Below the pieces are notes generated by a model. It saw only the letters and a list, made by a program, of their open reading frames with translations, made no database searches and was not told where the DNA came from. From an uncultured Eggerthellaceae bacterium (GTDB lineage Bacteria > Actinomycetota > Coriobacteriia > Coriobacteriales > Eggerthellaceae), in assembly GCA_934617065.1 (NCBI GenBank), contig CAKTTY010000001.1, positions 186,001-250,000 of the forward strand: DNA of 64,000 nucleotides, given 5' to 3'. This document shows, piece by piece, positions 17,588 through 25,547 of the stretch; position 1 is the stretch's first letter, and every line of letters begins with the position of its first letter. A program made the translations under genes and the position numbers.

Positions 17588-18661
17588 ATGACTCAGAAAG
17601 AGGTAATTAGGTGGGGCATCATCGGTTGCGGTGACGTTGTGGAAACGAAAAACGGCCCTGGCCTTTACCTTGCCGACGGATCGGAATTGGTCGGTATCTG
17701 GAATCGCACGAAGCAGAAAGCGGTTGACTGGTGCGCGCGCCACGGTCATGGGCGTGCATTTGATTCGCTGGACGAGCTTCTGAACTGCCCAGACATAGAT
17801 ATTATCTACGTTGCCACAACGCCGAACTGCCACAAAGAGCACGCCATTGCCGTGGCCGAGGCGGGCAAAGACTGCTATCTCGAAAAGCCTATTGCGCTCT
17901 CATGGGACGAGGCGCAAGAGACAAAAGCCGCGTTCGAGAAGGCTGGGAAGCGTTGCTTTGTAGCTCATTATCGTCGTGGAATGCCACGTTATCGCGAGCT
18001 TAAGCAGGTGCTTGATGCGGGCAAGATCGGCACTGTTCGTGGCGTTCAGGTTATTCGTACTCAGCGCCAAACTGCCGAAGAGATGCTTCCTGAAGCGGAG
18101 AAGCCTTGGCGTGTTCGCCCTGAGGTCTCTGGGGGCAGCCATTTCTTCGAGGGCGATGCACATATGCTTGACCTTATTGCGTTTCTTGCAGGAACCATCA
18201 CTGATTTCAGCCTGAAGGTAGACAACCGCACGGGGTTTTACCCTGGCGAAGACACGGTTGCTCTTTCGGGCGAGACTGAAAACCACGTTATGGTTTCGGG
18301 GATTTGGTGCTATGCCACGTATAAGGCTATCGACCGATTCCTTATCTATGGAGACAAGGGAAGCGTCGAGTTCTCTTATTACGATAACGCTGCGCCGATT
18401 CGCATCGAGACGCTTGCCGATGGTGATGCGGTAGCGCATGAGGGCGTGATGGGTGGCGTTCGCAAGGAGGCGGATCTGGTGCAAGAAGAGTTGTGCCCGC
18501 CTGTGGAGAGCTATCCGGGAAATGGTCAGATTCAGGACATCGTTGATGTTCTGCGCGGTGTGCCTGGCGCTGAATGCACGAGCACGCTCGATAATGCTAT
18601 GAACACCCTCCGCATAACCTGGGCCGCTCACGAGCTGCGTGCGAAACAGCGTGGCGAATAA
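17588..18661 (+). CDS. Gfo/Idh/MocA family oxidoreductase
   Basis: The 357-residue NAD(P)-dependent dehydrogenase has an N-terminal Rossmann fold, with VIRWGIIGCGDVVETKNGP at residues 4-22 as the nucleotide loop and YLEKPIALSWDEA as the conserved EKP motif (about 97). The C-terminal alpha/beta domain contains GGSHFFEGDAHMLD with the usual catalytic-site His/Asp. It most resembles sugar or polyol dehydrogenases of the 1,5-anhydrofructose reductase / xylose dehydrogenase kind, and the substrate is not assignable. AGGAGGG precedes the ATG by five bases. It is convergent with the MFS gene, divergent from the LuxR gene, and possibly part of one carbohydrate locus. Confidence 0.88.
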   Translation: MTQKEVIRWGIIGCGDVVETKNGPGLYLADGSELVGIWNRTKQKAVDWCARHGHGRAFDSLDELLNCPDIDIIYVATTPNCHKEHAIAVAEAGKDCYLEKPIALSWDEAQETKAAFEKAGKRCFVAHYRRGMPRYRELKQVLDAGKIGTVRGVQVIRTQRQTAEEMLPEAEKPWRVRPEVSGGSHFFEGDAHMLDLIAFLAGTITDFSLKVDNRTGFYPGEDTVALSGETENHVMVSGIWCYATYKAIDRFLIYGDKGSVEFSYYDNAAPIRIETLADGDAVAHEGVMGGVRKEADLVQEELCPPVESYPGNGQIQDIVDVLRGVPGAECTSTLDNAMNTLRITWAAHELRAKQRGE

Positions 18662-18733
18662 ACGCTGCTTGATTGCCCTGCCGGAATTCTGATTGCGTCT
18701 CTGCGCTTGGAGCAATCGGCAAGTGAAAAGAAA

Positions 18734-18760
18734 GGGGCTCGGCAACAGTGCCGAGCCCCT
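18734..18760 (-). terminator. Terminator of the MFS gene
   Basis: GGGGCTCGGCA and TGCCGAGCCCC form a perfect 11-bp stem. On the minus strand it is followed by TTTCTTTTC, so it mainly serves the leftward MFS gene and may also stop the rightward oxidoreductase transcript. Confidence 0.85.
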
Positions 18761-18790
18761 GGAGCAAGTTCTTGCTTGTAGCGTTATGCG

Positions 18791-20167
18791 CTAATCCATC
18801 TTGTGGTTGATGCCGTAGCCGAACAGGGGCTTCGACTGAATTGCCAGGTAGATGCAGAACAACAGGCCAACGATAGCCGCTGCGAGCAGCAGACCCATCA
18901 TGGTGTACAGTGCGCCGGTTTCTCCCATGGCGGTGGTCATTGCGCCAACGATGAAGGGCAAGAAGGTTGCGCCAACGCCCATGAAGGTCATGTACATTCC
19001 GGTGTTGCGACCCTTAGGGCCGGGGCAGTAGTTCTGGCGAACAACCAGGCCCGTCTGCAAAGCGCCACCAGCGGCGAAGAAGCCGAGCAATGCGATGGCG
19101 ACGTACACGATGGCAACGTTGGGAACAACCAGCACCAACGCCAGAGCCAAAGCGGAGAAGGCGAAGTCGATCAGCAGAACCTTCAGCGGGTTCCAACGGA
19201 GCTTGCCCATTACTACCGCCCAGAAGAACACAGCGGTAATGGAGCCCACGGTGTAAATGGAGGCAAGAGCTGCGCCGCCCATTTCGTCGAGACCAAGGTT
19301 GGCCATGCCGAATGCTTTGGTGTACTGCTGTGCGCCGTACATGATAAACATGCAGATAAATGCCATGACAAGGGTGAATACCTGAACCAGCACGCCTGGC
19401 TTCTTGAGCATGGCATCTTTTGCTGCCTGGATTTCAGCTTGAGCTTCGTCCATGCCGTTGTCGCCATCGGTTTTGGTGGCGCGTTCGTCGTCGTAGCGGA
19501 AGGGCGTGATGATCGTCATGATCAGGCATACGACGGAAAGCACGATAGGCAGATAGATGTTAACGTGCCAAATATGAGGTGCGCTGAATGCCGCAACGAA
19601 GATGGGGTAGATAACGCCCATAACGGAAACGGCGGCCTTGATGCCGATAACGCCAGAAGCAGCGTATTTAGGCTCTGCTTCCTGTGCGGCGGGGTAGAGT
19701 GCTGCATCCCAGAAGCCGGATGTTGCAACACCGGACAAGAAGGCGGCGATGTAGCAAGCGGTTGCATCGGTTGCCAGCAGCATCATGGTGAAGCAGATGA
19801 TGTAGGCAACAGCGCCTGCGACGGCGAACTTCTTACGTCCGACGCGGTCGGAGAGCTCGCCACCAATCCATACGCTTAGCAGTTTGCCGAATCCCATGGC
19901 GGCAATTGCCATCGAAACCGCGGCGGAACCTGCGGTGGGATCGGTGATGCCCCATTGGGTATAGAAGTTAACTTTATTCTGGCTCAAGATCAGGGCCTGG
20001 ATGCCGTAGGTGAAATAGCACATGTACACCGTTGCCAGCGCAAAGCCGTAGTGCTTTACCTTTTCTGCTGCTGCAGACAATTCGTTCTCCTTACATTCTT
20101 TGGACATGCTGCTCGTTTGAAACGAAGACGGTATCCCCTGCAAGGAGCCTCCCTCGGGCCCACTCAT
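18791..20167 (-). CDS. MFS transporter
   Basis: The 458-residue carrier has 12 predicted membrane helices. It carries the MFS loop motif GGELSDRVGRKKFAV between helices 2 and 3 and a charged central loop (about 225-260, DDERATKTDGDNGMDEAQ). The ATG at 20167 has AAGG four bases upstream. The ATG at 20107 (MSKECKENELSAA) is a credible alternative start without a clear ribosome site. Homologous carriers in this bacterial group are often paired with LuxR regulators, as here. The substrate is unknown; an organic acid or sugar derivative is possible. Confidence 0.85.
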   Translation of the reverse strand: MSGPEGGSLQGIPSSFQTSSMSKECKENELSAAAEKVKHYGFALATVYMCYFTYGIQALILSQNKVNFYTQWGITDPTAGSAAVSMAIAAMGFGKLLSVWIGGELSDRVGRKKFAVAGAVAYIICFTMMLLATDATACYIAAFLSGVATSGFWDAALYPAAQEAEPKYAASGVIGIKAAVSVMGVIYPIFVAAFSAPHIWHVNIYLPIVLSVVCLIMTIITPFRYDDERATKTDGDNGMDEAQAEIQAAKDAMLKKPGVLVQVFTLVMAFICMFIMYGAQQYTKAFGMANLGLDEMGGAALASIYTVGSITAVFFWAVVMGKLRWNPLKVLLIDFAFSALALALVLVVPNVAIVYVAIALLGFFAAGGALQTGLVVRQNYCPGPKGRNTGMYMTFMGVGATFLPFIVGAMTTAMGETGALYTMMGLLLAAAIVGLLFCIYLAIQSKPLFGYGINHKMD

Positions 20168-20241
20168 GACGCCTTGGATTCGTAGAGTTCTATTGCACGG
20201 ATGTGCAAACGTCTGTGTATGCTACCCCTCGGCAAAAAACC

Positions 20242-20251
20242 GAACATGTTC
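20242..20251. promoter_or_regulatory. GAAC-N2-GTTC palindrome upstream of the MFS gene
   Basis: GAACATGTTC is a perfect 10-bp palindrome 75 bases upstream of the MFS start. It has the same form as sites at 38020, 38069, 39081 and 62391. It could be an operator. Confidence 0.4.
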
Positions 20252-20688
20252 GATACGAATGGGTAATATTCATTTTCAAATAGAAACCGATAGCCTGTAG
20301 CTATGATGCGAGGAAGAGGAGGATAATTTTTCGATCGATTGGGAATCTATTCGCCGATCCCATTCAATTTCTATGGATTCATTTCTTACGAATATAGATA
20401 GGTAACGGATGGTGTCGCCGCGCAGATGCCCAGTGGTACAGGTGGTATTCTTATGCACATCGTATAAAACGCGCGCCTTTTGGGTTTGCCCTGCGTTTAA
20501 AGCGAAGCATACATTCGAAGCAGTGTGTGCGCGTGGCAAAGTGAAGAGGGATCGTTGAGCTTTGCCTTTGGTGGCGAGGCTGCGCTCTGCGTTTAGAGCG
20601 AAGCAGCAAAGGGGAAATGGCGTGCGTGTAGAGAGAGGGCATTCGGCATGGCAATCATGCTGGGTGAATTTGTACGGAGGGATGCTGG
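20252..20688. other. Intergenic region with a duplicated 19-bp phrase
   Basis: No gene is supported in this 440-base stretch. CTGCGTTTAAAGCGAAGCA at 20491 recurs as CTGCGTTTAGAGCGAAGCA at 20587 (one mismatch, 96 bases apart). It contains the promoter of the zinc-ribbon gene, not located precisely. Confidence 0.5.
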
Positions 20689-21033
20689 ATGAGCTCCAAG
20701 AAAAAGAACCAGAAAACCAATCCCAATAAAAGAAAGAACGACGAAACGGTGATTATCTGCCCGTATTGCGGCGGTACCCATTTTGAGTACACGGCAGAAA
20801 GGCGTCGTGTTCCCAGCAAATGGTATGTGCATGTAATCACGGCGATCATCATTATCGGCATCGCATTTGTAATGCCATATTTCTCTATCGCGTTCGCTAT
20901 CGCTTACGTCGTACTCACGTTCATGCCTCGCAAGGTTCTGGTGGGCACATGCAAAGATTGTGGCGAGGAAACGCTATTCAATCGCCCAGAGGATGGCAGC
21001 ATGAAGCCGAGTTTCGATCAGCCTCATCTGTAA
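20689..21033 (+). CDS. Small zinc-ribbon membrane protein, function unknown
   Basis: The 114-residue protein has a basic N-terminus (SSKKKNQKTNPNKRK), a CPYCGG half zinc ribbon (about residue 25), two hydrophobic helices (about 47-80) and a second CKDCGEE half (about 88). The two Cys pairs flank the membrane hairpin on the same side and could bind one Zn2+. GGAGG lies eight bases before the ATG. It is not recognised as a named family. Confidence 0.75.
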   Translation: MSSKKKNQKTNPNKRKNDETVIICPYCGGTHFEYTAERRRVPSKWYVHVITAIIIIGIAFVMPYFSIAFAIAYVVLTFMPRKVLVGTCKDCGEETLFNRPEDGSMKPSFDQPHL

Positions 21034-21155
21034 GAGGCTTTGCGGTCTGAGTGGCCTTCGTTCCCGAAGGGACGATTCGAAAAACGACCCAACATGGCAA
21101 CAAACCCGTTGCACAACGGAAATACTTCGCAGTTACGATGAATGCGAAAACAAAC

Positions 21156-21192
21156 GAGGGTGCCCCATTTCATGAATGAATGGGGCACCCTC
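21156..21192. terminator. Perfect 13-bp stem-loop between two small genes
   Basis: GAGGGTGCCCCAT and ATGGGGCACCCTC are exact complements with an 11-base loop. On the plus strand only TGTAATTC follows. On the minus strand GTTTGTTTTC follows. It may terminate the zinc-ribbon gene or leftward read-through from murB. Confidence 0.6.
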
Positions 21193-21215
21193 TGTAATTC
21201 ATCGGAGGTACGGTT

Positions 21216-21449
21216 ATGGCAAAAAATGCGAAGAACGTAAGCAAGGTGCAGGCAGAAGGCCTGAAGTATGTTCCCATGCGTAAAGTCGCTCGTGCCATGA
21301 CACTTGTTGCGGGTGCATTATCCTCTGGCATCGTAGCGTTTTCCGTCGCTGAAGCGGCTTGGGCGTGGGCTGCGGTCTTTGCGGCGGTGGCGGCTGTTGC
21401 CTTTTATCTTGCTTACGCTATGACTGTCGATCTGCGCGAGGCGCATTAA
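21216..21449 (+). CDS. Small two-helix membrane protein
   Basis: The 77-residue protein has a basic start (MAKNAKNVSKVQ) and two hydrophobic helices (about 28-47 and 49-70) rich in Ala and Trp. CGGAGG is at good spacing before the ATG. It ends 18 bases from the convergent murB stop. No family was recognised. The ribosome site and the hydrophobic pattern support a real gene. Confidence 0.7.
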   Translation: MAKNAKNVSKVQAEGLKYVPMRKVARAMTLVAGALSSGIVAFSVAEAAWAWAAVFAAVAAVAFYLAYAMTVDLREAH

Positions 21450-21466
21450 ATCGGCAAGACGTTGCA

Positions 21467-22393
21467 CTAGTTATTTGCGTCGTCAAACCCCCACATGCGC
21501 ACCTCGGTTTCAAGTGCAACGCCGAACTGGCTCTTTACTGCTGTTTGCACGTCGCGGATAACCTGTAGGACGTCGGCTGCGCTTGCGTTGCCAGTATTCA
21601 CCACGAAGCCGGCATGTTTGGTGGAAACCTGGGCATCTCCAACTGAATGACCCTGCATGCCTGCGTCCTGAATGAGCTTGCCCGCAAAATAGCCTTCGGG
21701 GCGCTTGAACGTGCTGCCCGCGCTTGCCATTTCAAGAGGCTGCTTGGAAGAGCGGCGCTGGGCCAAGTCGTCCATCTTGGCGCGAATATCATCCTTGCTT
21801 CCCGCTTCAAGTTGAAGGGTTGCCCCCAGCACAACAAGTCCTTCGTCGCTCATCATGCTGTGTCGATAGCTCCAATCGGCTTCTTCTGCAGGGATTTCGC
21901 GAACCGTGCCGTCGGGGAAGAGGCAGGAAACGCTTATCGCAACATCCTTGAACTCGCCATCGTAGGCGCCTGCGTTCATGATTGCTGCTCCACCAACAGA
22001 ACCCGGGATTCCACTGGCAAACTCGTAGCCCGTAAGTCCCGCTTCGAGTGCCGCTTGCGCAACTGCTTCATTGGTGGCTCCCGCTTGAGCCTGAACAATG
22101 GATCCGTCGATGGAAATGTGAGCCATGCGGTCGCCGATTTCGATAACCACGCCAGGCAAGCCCGCATCGGAAACGAGCAAATCGCTTCCGCAGCCTACGA
22201 TCCACCAGGGGGCATCTGCCTTTTCGGCGGCGTTGATAGCTGCGGTGATGTCCGCGGCATTGCTTGCCCGCACAAAGAACTGAGCGGGACCGCCGCAGCG
22301 GAACGTGGTGTGTTTGCTCATGGGCTCATTTTTTAGCAGGTCGTCGCTGGCAAAGACTTGAGCAAGAGCGGTATTGAGTTCTTCGATATTCAT
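21467..22393 (-). CDS. murB: UDP-N-acetylenolpyruvoylglucosamine reductase
   Basis: The 308-residue flavoenzyme reduces UDP-GlcNAc-enolpyruvate to UDP-MurNAc with NADPH, the second committed step of peptidoglycan precursor synthesis. The FAD-binding half has WIVGCGSDLLVSDAGLPGVVI and YEFASGIPGSVGGAAIMNAGAYDGE. The second half has the active-site serine loop AGSTFKRPEGYFAGKLI and the HAGFVVN segment. The form SAGSTFKRPEG...AGKLI marks the shorter type II MurB. It stands alone, not in an mra/mur cluster. Confidence 0.96.
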   Translation of the reverse strand: MNIEELNTALAQVFASDDLLKNEPMSKHTTFRCGGPAQFFVRASNAADITAAINAAEKADAPWWIVGCGSDLLVSDAGLPGVVIEIGDRMAHISIDGSIVQAQAGATNEAVAQAALEAGLTGYEFASGIPGSVGGAAIMNAGAYDGEFKDVAISVSCLFPDGTVREIPAEEADWSYRHSMMSDEGLVVLGATLQLEAGSKDDIRAKMDDLAQRRSSKQPLEMASAGSTFKRPEGYFAGKLIQDAGMQGHSVGDAQVSTKHAGFVVNTGNASAADVLQVIRDVQTAVKSQFGVALETEVRMWGFDDANN

Positions 22394-22891
22394 ATATGCC
22401 TACTTATCGTGCTTCGTTCCGAGTGTTTTTGCTGCAGCTATGCAGATGCACCTGCCTATTTGGCGGCTTGCAATAACCGCAAGAGATTATTTGATTTTGG
22501 ATTTGCGCGGCGGTTTTAGCGCACCGTGTAAATCCGTTTAAGTGTAGCGTAATCGAACGAAGCGGTGAAAACGGCGGAAATAAGTACCGTGCTTGTGCGC
22601 GTCGTCAGTCGACGAGGCGGGTGCGGGAACTTGCGTGGCGCGCGTTGAAGAAGGCGTTGGTGCGACATCTCGCTGGGCACAAAACCCGTTTAATCTGCAC
22701 CGAGCGCAAAAACCACGAGATCGGCGCTTGGCGCACCTTGTGCCGATAGCGAAACCTTGTGAGGACTGCATTATGCGGGGTCTGACGGATCCTGTATCGT
22801 CCGGGAAGTCCAGCGAAACCCGCATCGGGCGAAGAAGCTGACAGTGCTTTGACTGCTAATGAAGCCTGCGGGATGCTTTTCTCTATTGGTT
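22394..22891. other. Intergenic region without a supported gene
   Basis: About 500 bases between divergent murB and the TauE/SafE gene. The open frames on both strands lack ribosome sites and have low-complexity translations. The last 30 bases carry the TauE/SafE promoter. Confidence 0.45.
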
Positions 22892-22920
22892 TTGCACTAT
22901 TCACTCCACAAGAGTAAAGT
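22892..22920 (+). promoter_or_regulatory. Promoter of the TauE/SafE gene
   Basis: TTGCAC at 22892 and TAAAGT at 22915 are separated by exactly 17 bases. A start near 22927 would give a leader of about 50 bases containing the hairpin at 22942-22964. Confidence 0.5.
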
Positions 22921-22941
22921 GACTTCCATATTCACAGATGA

Positions 22942-22964
22942 AATGCGCCTGGGGGAGGCGCATT
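22942..22964 (+). promoter_or_regulatory. Leader hairpin abutting the ribosome site
   Basis: AATGCGCCT and AGGCGCATT form a perfect 9-bp stem with a GGGGG loop. The stem ends directly at AAAGGGGA, the Shine-Dalgarno of the exporter gene. It could act as a translational switch, mRNA stabiliser or protein-binding site. Confidence 0.55.
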
Positions 22965-22976
22965 AAAGGGGAACAT

Positions 22977-23690
22977 ATGGAAAAGTACCTATTTTGGGGC
23001 ACGTTTTTCTTTGCCTATCTAATTAACGGTATTACCGGCTTCGCGGGCAATATCTTCGCAATGCCGGTGGGCATGGTCACCATCGGCCACGAAGAGTCCA
23101 TCGTGGTGCTGAACTGCACCGGATTCCTTGCCAGCGTGCTTATCGCCTTCACGGGCATTAAGCATGTGGTGTGGAAAGAGCTGGCGAAGATGTGCGTCAT
23201 CATGGCGATTTTCATGGCCATTGGCGCATGGATCAACACCATTGCTCCGCTGAGCATCCTTTCCAAGGTATATGGCGTTGCGGTTTTGATTATTGCTATC
23301 CGCGGTTTGTTCTTTAACAAGAAAAATAAGCTTTTACCCGATTGGCTCCTGTACTGCATTCTTGCCATAGCCGGCCTTATTCAGGGTATGTTTGTTTCTG
23401 GCGGCTCTTTCCTGGCTATTTACGCCTTGCAGAAGATTAGGGACAAGGAAGCATTTCGAGCAACCACCACTATGACCTGGGTGTTCCTGAACGGCGCCTA
23501 TGCCCTTTATGGCATTCAGGGCGGCTCCCTTGGTGGCGATGGCCTGCTTACGCTGGCAGTGTGCATTCCTCTGCTTATTCTTTCCACCTGGCTGGGCGGT
23601 CTTATCCAGAAGCGCATCAGCCAAGAGCAGTTCGTGAAGTTCACCTACGTCCTGCTAACCGTAATTGGCTGCGTGCTTTTAATTAAGTAA
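22977..23690 (+). CDS. TauE/SafE family anion exporter
   Basis: The 237-residue protein has seven or eight hydrophobic helices and the family pattern ITGFAGNIFAMPVGMV near the N-terminus, repeated in the second half as GLIQGMFVSGGSFLAIYAL. The family exports sulfite, sulfoacetate or related organosulfur anions in other bacteria; the substrate here is unknown. The ATG at 22977 is chosen because AAAGGGGA precedes it. The frame is open for 13 more codons upstream through the hairpin. Confidence 0.88.
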   Translation: MEKYLFWGTFFFAYLINGITGFAGNIFAMPVGMVTIGHEESIVVLNCTGFLASVLIAFTGIKHVVWKELAKMCVIMAIFMAIGAWINTIAPLSILSKVYGVAVLIIAIRGLFFNKKNKLLPDWLLYCILAIAGLIQGMFVSGGSFLAIYALQKIRDKEAFRATTTMTWVFLNGAYALYGIQGGSLGGDGLLTLAVCIPLLILSTWLGGLIQKRISQEQFVKFTYVLLTVIGCVLLIK

Positions 23691-23692
23691 GT

Positions 23693-23917
23693 GTTCGGAA
23701 TGCGCGCCGCATGGCGGTGTCGGGCTGGGGTCTGGAGCGCCTCAAGCCACCCATTCCGCTGTTCAAAAGGAGGCTACGGGCCTCCTTTTTCATGCGCTGC
23801 ATTGCTTCAAGCATTGAATGAAGATGCTCTTTGAGCATCTAACAGGAATGGCGTCCAGAGTGGCGTTTGCAGCTCCAGACCCCAGCCCGACACCGCCATG
23901 CGGCGCGCATTCCGAAC
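23693..23917. repeat. Large fold-back element: perfect 46-bp inverted arms
   Basis: Bases 23693-23738 are an exact reverse complement of 23872-23917 (46 of 46), beginning GTTCGGAATGCGCGCC. The 133-base centre holds an intrinsic terminator (23765-23790), a second hairpin GATGCTC-TTT-GAGCATC (23822-23838) and partly complementary inner flanks (CATTCCGCTGTT with AACAGGAATGG). The left arm starts only three bases after the exporter stop. No coding sequence is inside. Confidence 0.95.
23765..23790 (+). terminator. Terminator of the TauE/SafE gene
   Basis: AAGGAGGC and GCCTCCTT pair with loop TACGG, followed by TTT. It sits in the centre of the fold-back element. Confidence 0.85.
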
Positions 23918-24009
23918 CTAACAAAAAGCAGCTGATTGCAGTGAGTTTTCCGGGCTTCGCGAATCGTTCTTGGCTGATGCGCTTTTGTCGTAATCCCTTG
24001 GGCGCAAAA

Positions 24010-24041
24010 AAGAAAGAGCTCGCGGTGGCGAGCTCTTTCTT
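24010..24041. terminator. Bidirectional terminator at the glycosyltransferase end
   Basis: AAGAAAGAGCTCGC and GCGAGCTCTTTCTT form a perfect 14-bp stem with a GGTG loop. It overlaps the stop codon of the leftward glycosyltransferase and has A/T-rich flanks on both sides. Confidence 0.85.
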
Positions 24042-25110
24042 ATCGATTTGCTTTCAGGCGGGCGAAAAGGCTGGTGCTATTTTGGCGTACCCAGCTTATG
24101 AACTCGCTTTCCGTCATGGTGAGCGTGATATTCCCCATGCGCAAGGGTGCCAACACCAGGTGCATCATCTTAGTGCGGGGCCGCGCTTTTTTCAGCGCTT
24201 CGCGTGCGTGGGGAGTAGATATCATCTGCTTAATGGCGGCACGCTTCTCTTCTTTTGAAAGTGTGCAATTGCAGTTGGTTACGTTTTCGATGCAGCCAAC
24301 CAGCCGTTCTGCGTAGCGGCGTGCCAAGAACTCTTCGATTTCAGGAGAATTCAGGTTCCAATACGCGTACAGCTCATTCATCCAGCGATGTTCTTCTTCG
24401 CGTTTGTCGTACATGTCGGGACGGTACTTGGTGTTTTCGCTTTCGGCGCGAGCGCGCAGGAAGTGGTAGTAGTGACCGTCGATGCAGCCTACGCGCTCAA
24501 CGTCTCGCATAACATCGAGGTTGAACGGCAGGTCGTCCCAAAACGTGCCAGGGAACCGGATGCCCTTTTCTTTGATGTAGCTGCGACGATACAGCTTGTT
24601 CCACGGCGCATACAGAAGCTGAGCGTCGAAAAGCTGGCAGGCATTTGCGCGGAATTCTTCTTGCGATTTGAAGATGCGATCGGGCGCATTACGCAGCTCG
24701 CGATAGTACTTGCCTTCGTCGTCATAGTACGTGTCGATGGTAAAGCCGGTAATAAGAAGGTCCAGGTCGTGCTCGGAGGCAACGCGGTACATGTCCTTCA
24801 ACATGGTGCGGTCGCACCAATCGTCTCCGTCCATGAAGTACAGGTAATCGCCACGAGCAATTTCGATAGCGGCGTTGCGTGCGGCGGCGGCTCCTTGGTT
24901 TTCCTGGTGGATTACGCGGATACGCACATCGTCATCGGCAAGTTTGTCGCACAGAGCGCCACTGCTATCGGTGCTTCCATCGTCTACCAACAGAATCTCG
25001 TAACTGGTGCATGTTTGATTCTGCAGCGAGCCAACGGCACGACGCAGCCAGGATTCTACGTTGTAGACAGGAATAATGACGCTTATCGCGGGACTGTGTG
25101 ACACGAACAC
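24040..25110 (-). CDS. Family 2 glycosyltransferase
   Basis: The 356-residue enzyme transfers a sugar from a nucleotide donor in surface glycan assembly. The GT-A fold is clear: ISVIIPVYNVESWLRRAVGSL, ILLVDDGSTDSSG, NQGAAAARNAAI and the metal-binding YFMDGDDW (DxD, about 97). The C-terminal third (about 230-356) is alpha-helical and not a known acceptor domain. The start is GTG with AGGAGAAG in front. It faces the WecA/TagO-like gene divergently, so both may contribute to the same undecaprenyl-linked polymer, but no other glycan genes are here. Confidence 0.9.
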   Translation of the reverse strand: MFVSHSPAISVIIPVYNVESWLRRAVGSLQNQTCTSYEILLVDDGSTDSSGALCDKLADDDVRIRVIHQENQGAAAARNAAIEIARGDYLYFMDGDDWCDRTMLKDMYRVASEHDLDLLITGFTIDTYYDDEGKYYRELRNAPDRIFKSQEEFRANACQLFDAQLLYAPWNKLYRRSYIKEKGIRFPGTFWDDLPFNLDVMRDVERVGCIDGHYYHFLRARAESENTKYRPDMYDKREEEHRWMNELYAYWNLNSPEIEEFLARRYAERLVGCIENVTNCNCTLSKEEKRAAIKQMISTPHAREALKKARPRTKMMHLVLAPLRMGNITLTMTESEFISWVRQNSTSLFARLKANR

Positions 25111-25547
25111 CTTCTCCTGAATCTACGGGTTTCAACTCGCTCATTCTACACAATGCAGTAGTGCCGAATGTGTTGCCTGGCGGGGAGTACAAGGTACTTC
25201 CACGTTTTGGTGGCTGCTCTCCACAAAGGCTGCAAAAGTAAACTGTTGGCAGAGGGGGATTGTAAGGTTCTTTGGCGTGGGCGCGGGGCAGTCTGTGGGC
25301 TGCTTCGTGGTTGCGATTCCCGAAGCGGAGGGTCCGCCGCTCGAGCAAGTCAAGGCCATGCGAAAAGCCGATAAAATCGGCGGTTGCTTTTCTGCGTCGA
25401 CGTAGATGACGGCCTCCCCTCTCTTTGCGCTTGCGATGCCGTTAGGTAGCTGTAGTCGGGAGAACCGTCTCTTCGGTATATAATCATCATTTGGCGTGAG
25501 CGCGTTCTGCCGCGCTATCCAATAAGTTCGAGAAAAGAGGGGGGCGC
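25111..25547. promoter_or_regulatory. Divergent promoter region, with TATAAT box for the transferase gene
   Basis: This gap of 437 bases has no supported gene. TATAAT at 25479-25484 lies about 60 bases upstream of the rightward gene. No good -35 hexamer is found at 17 bases. The leftward promoter was not located. Confidence 0.4.
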
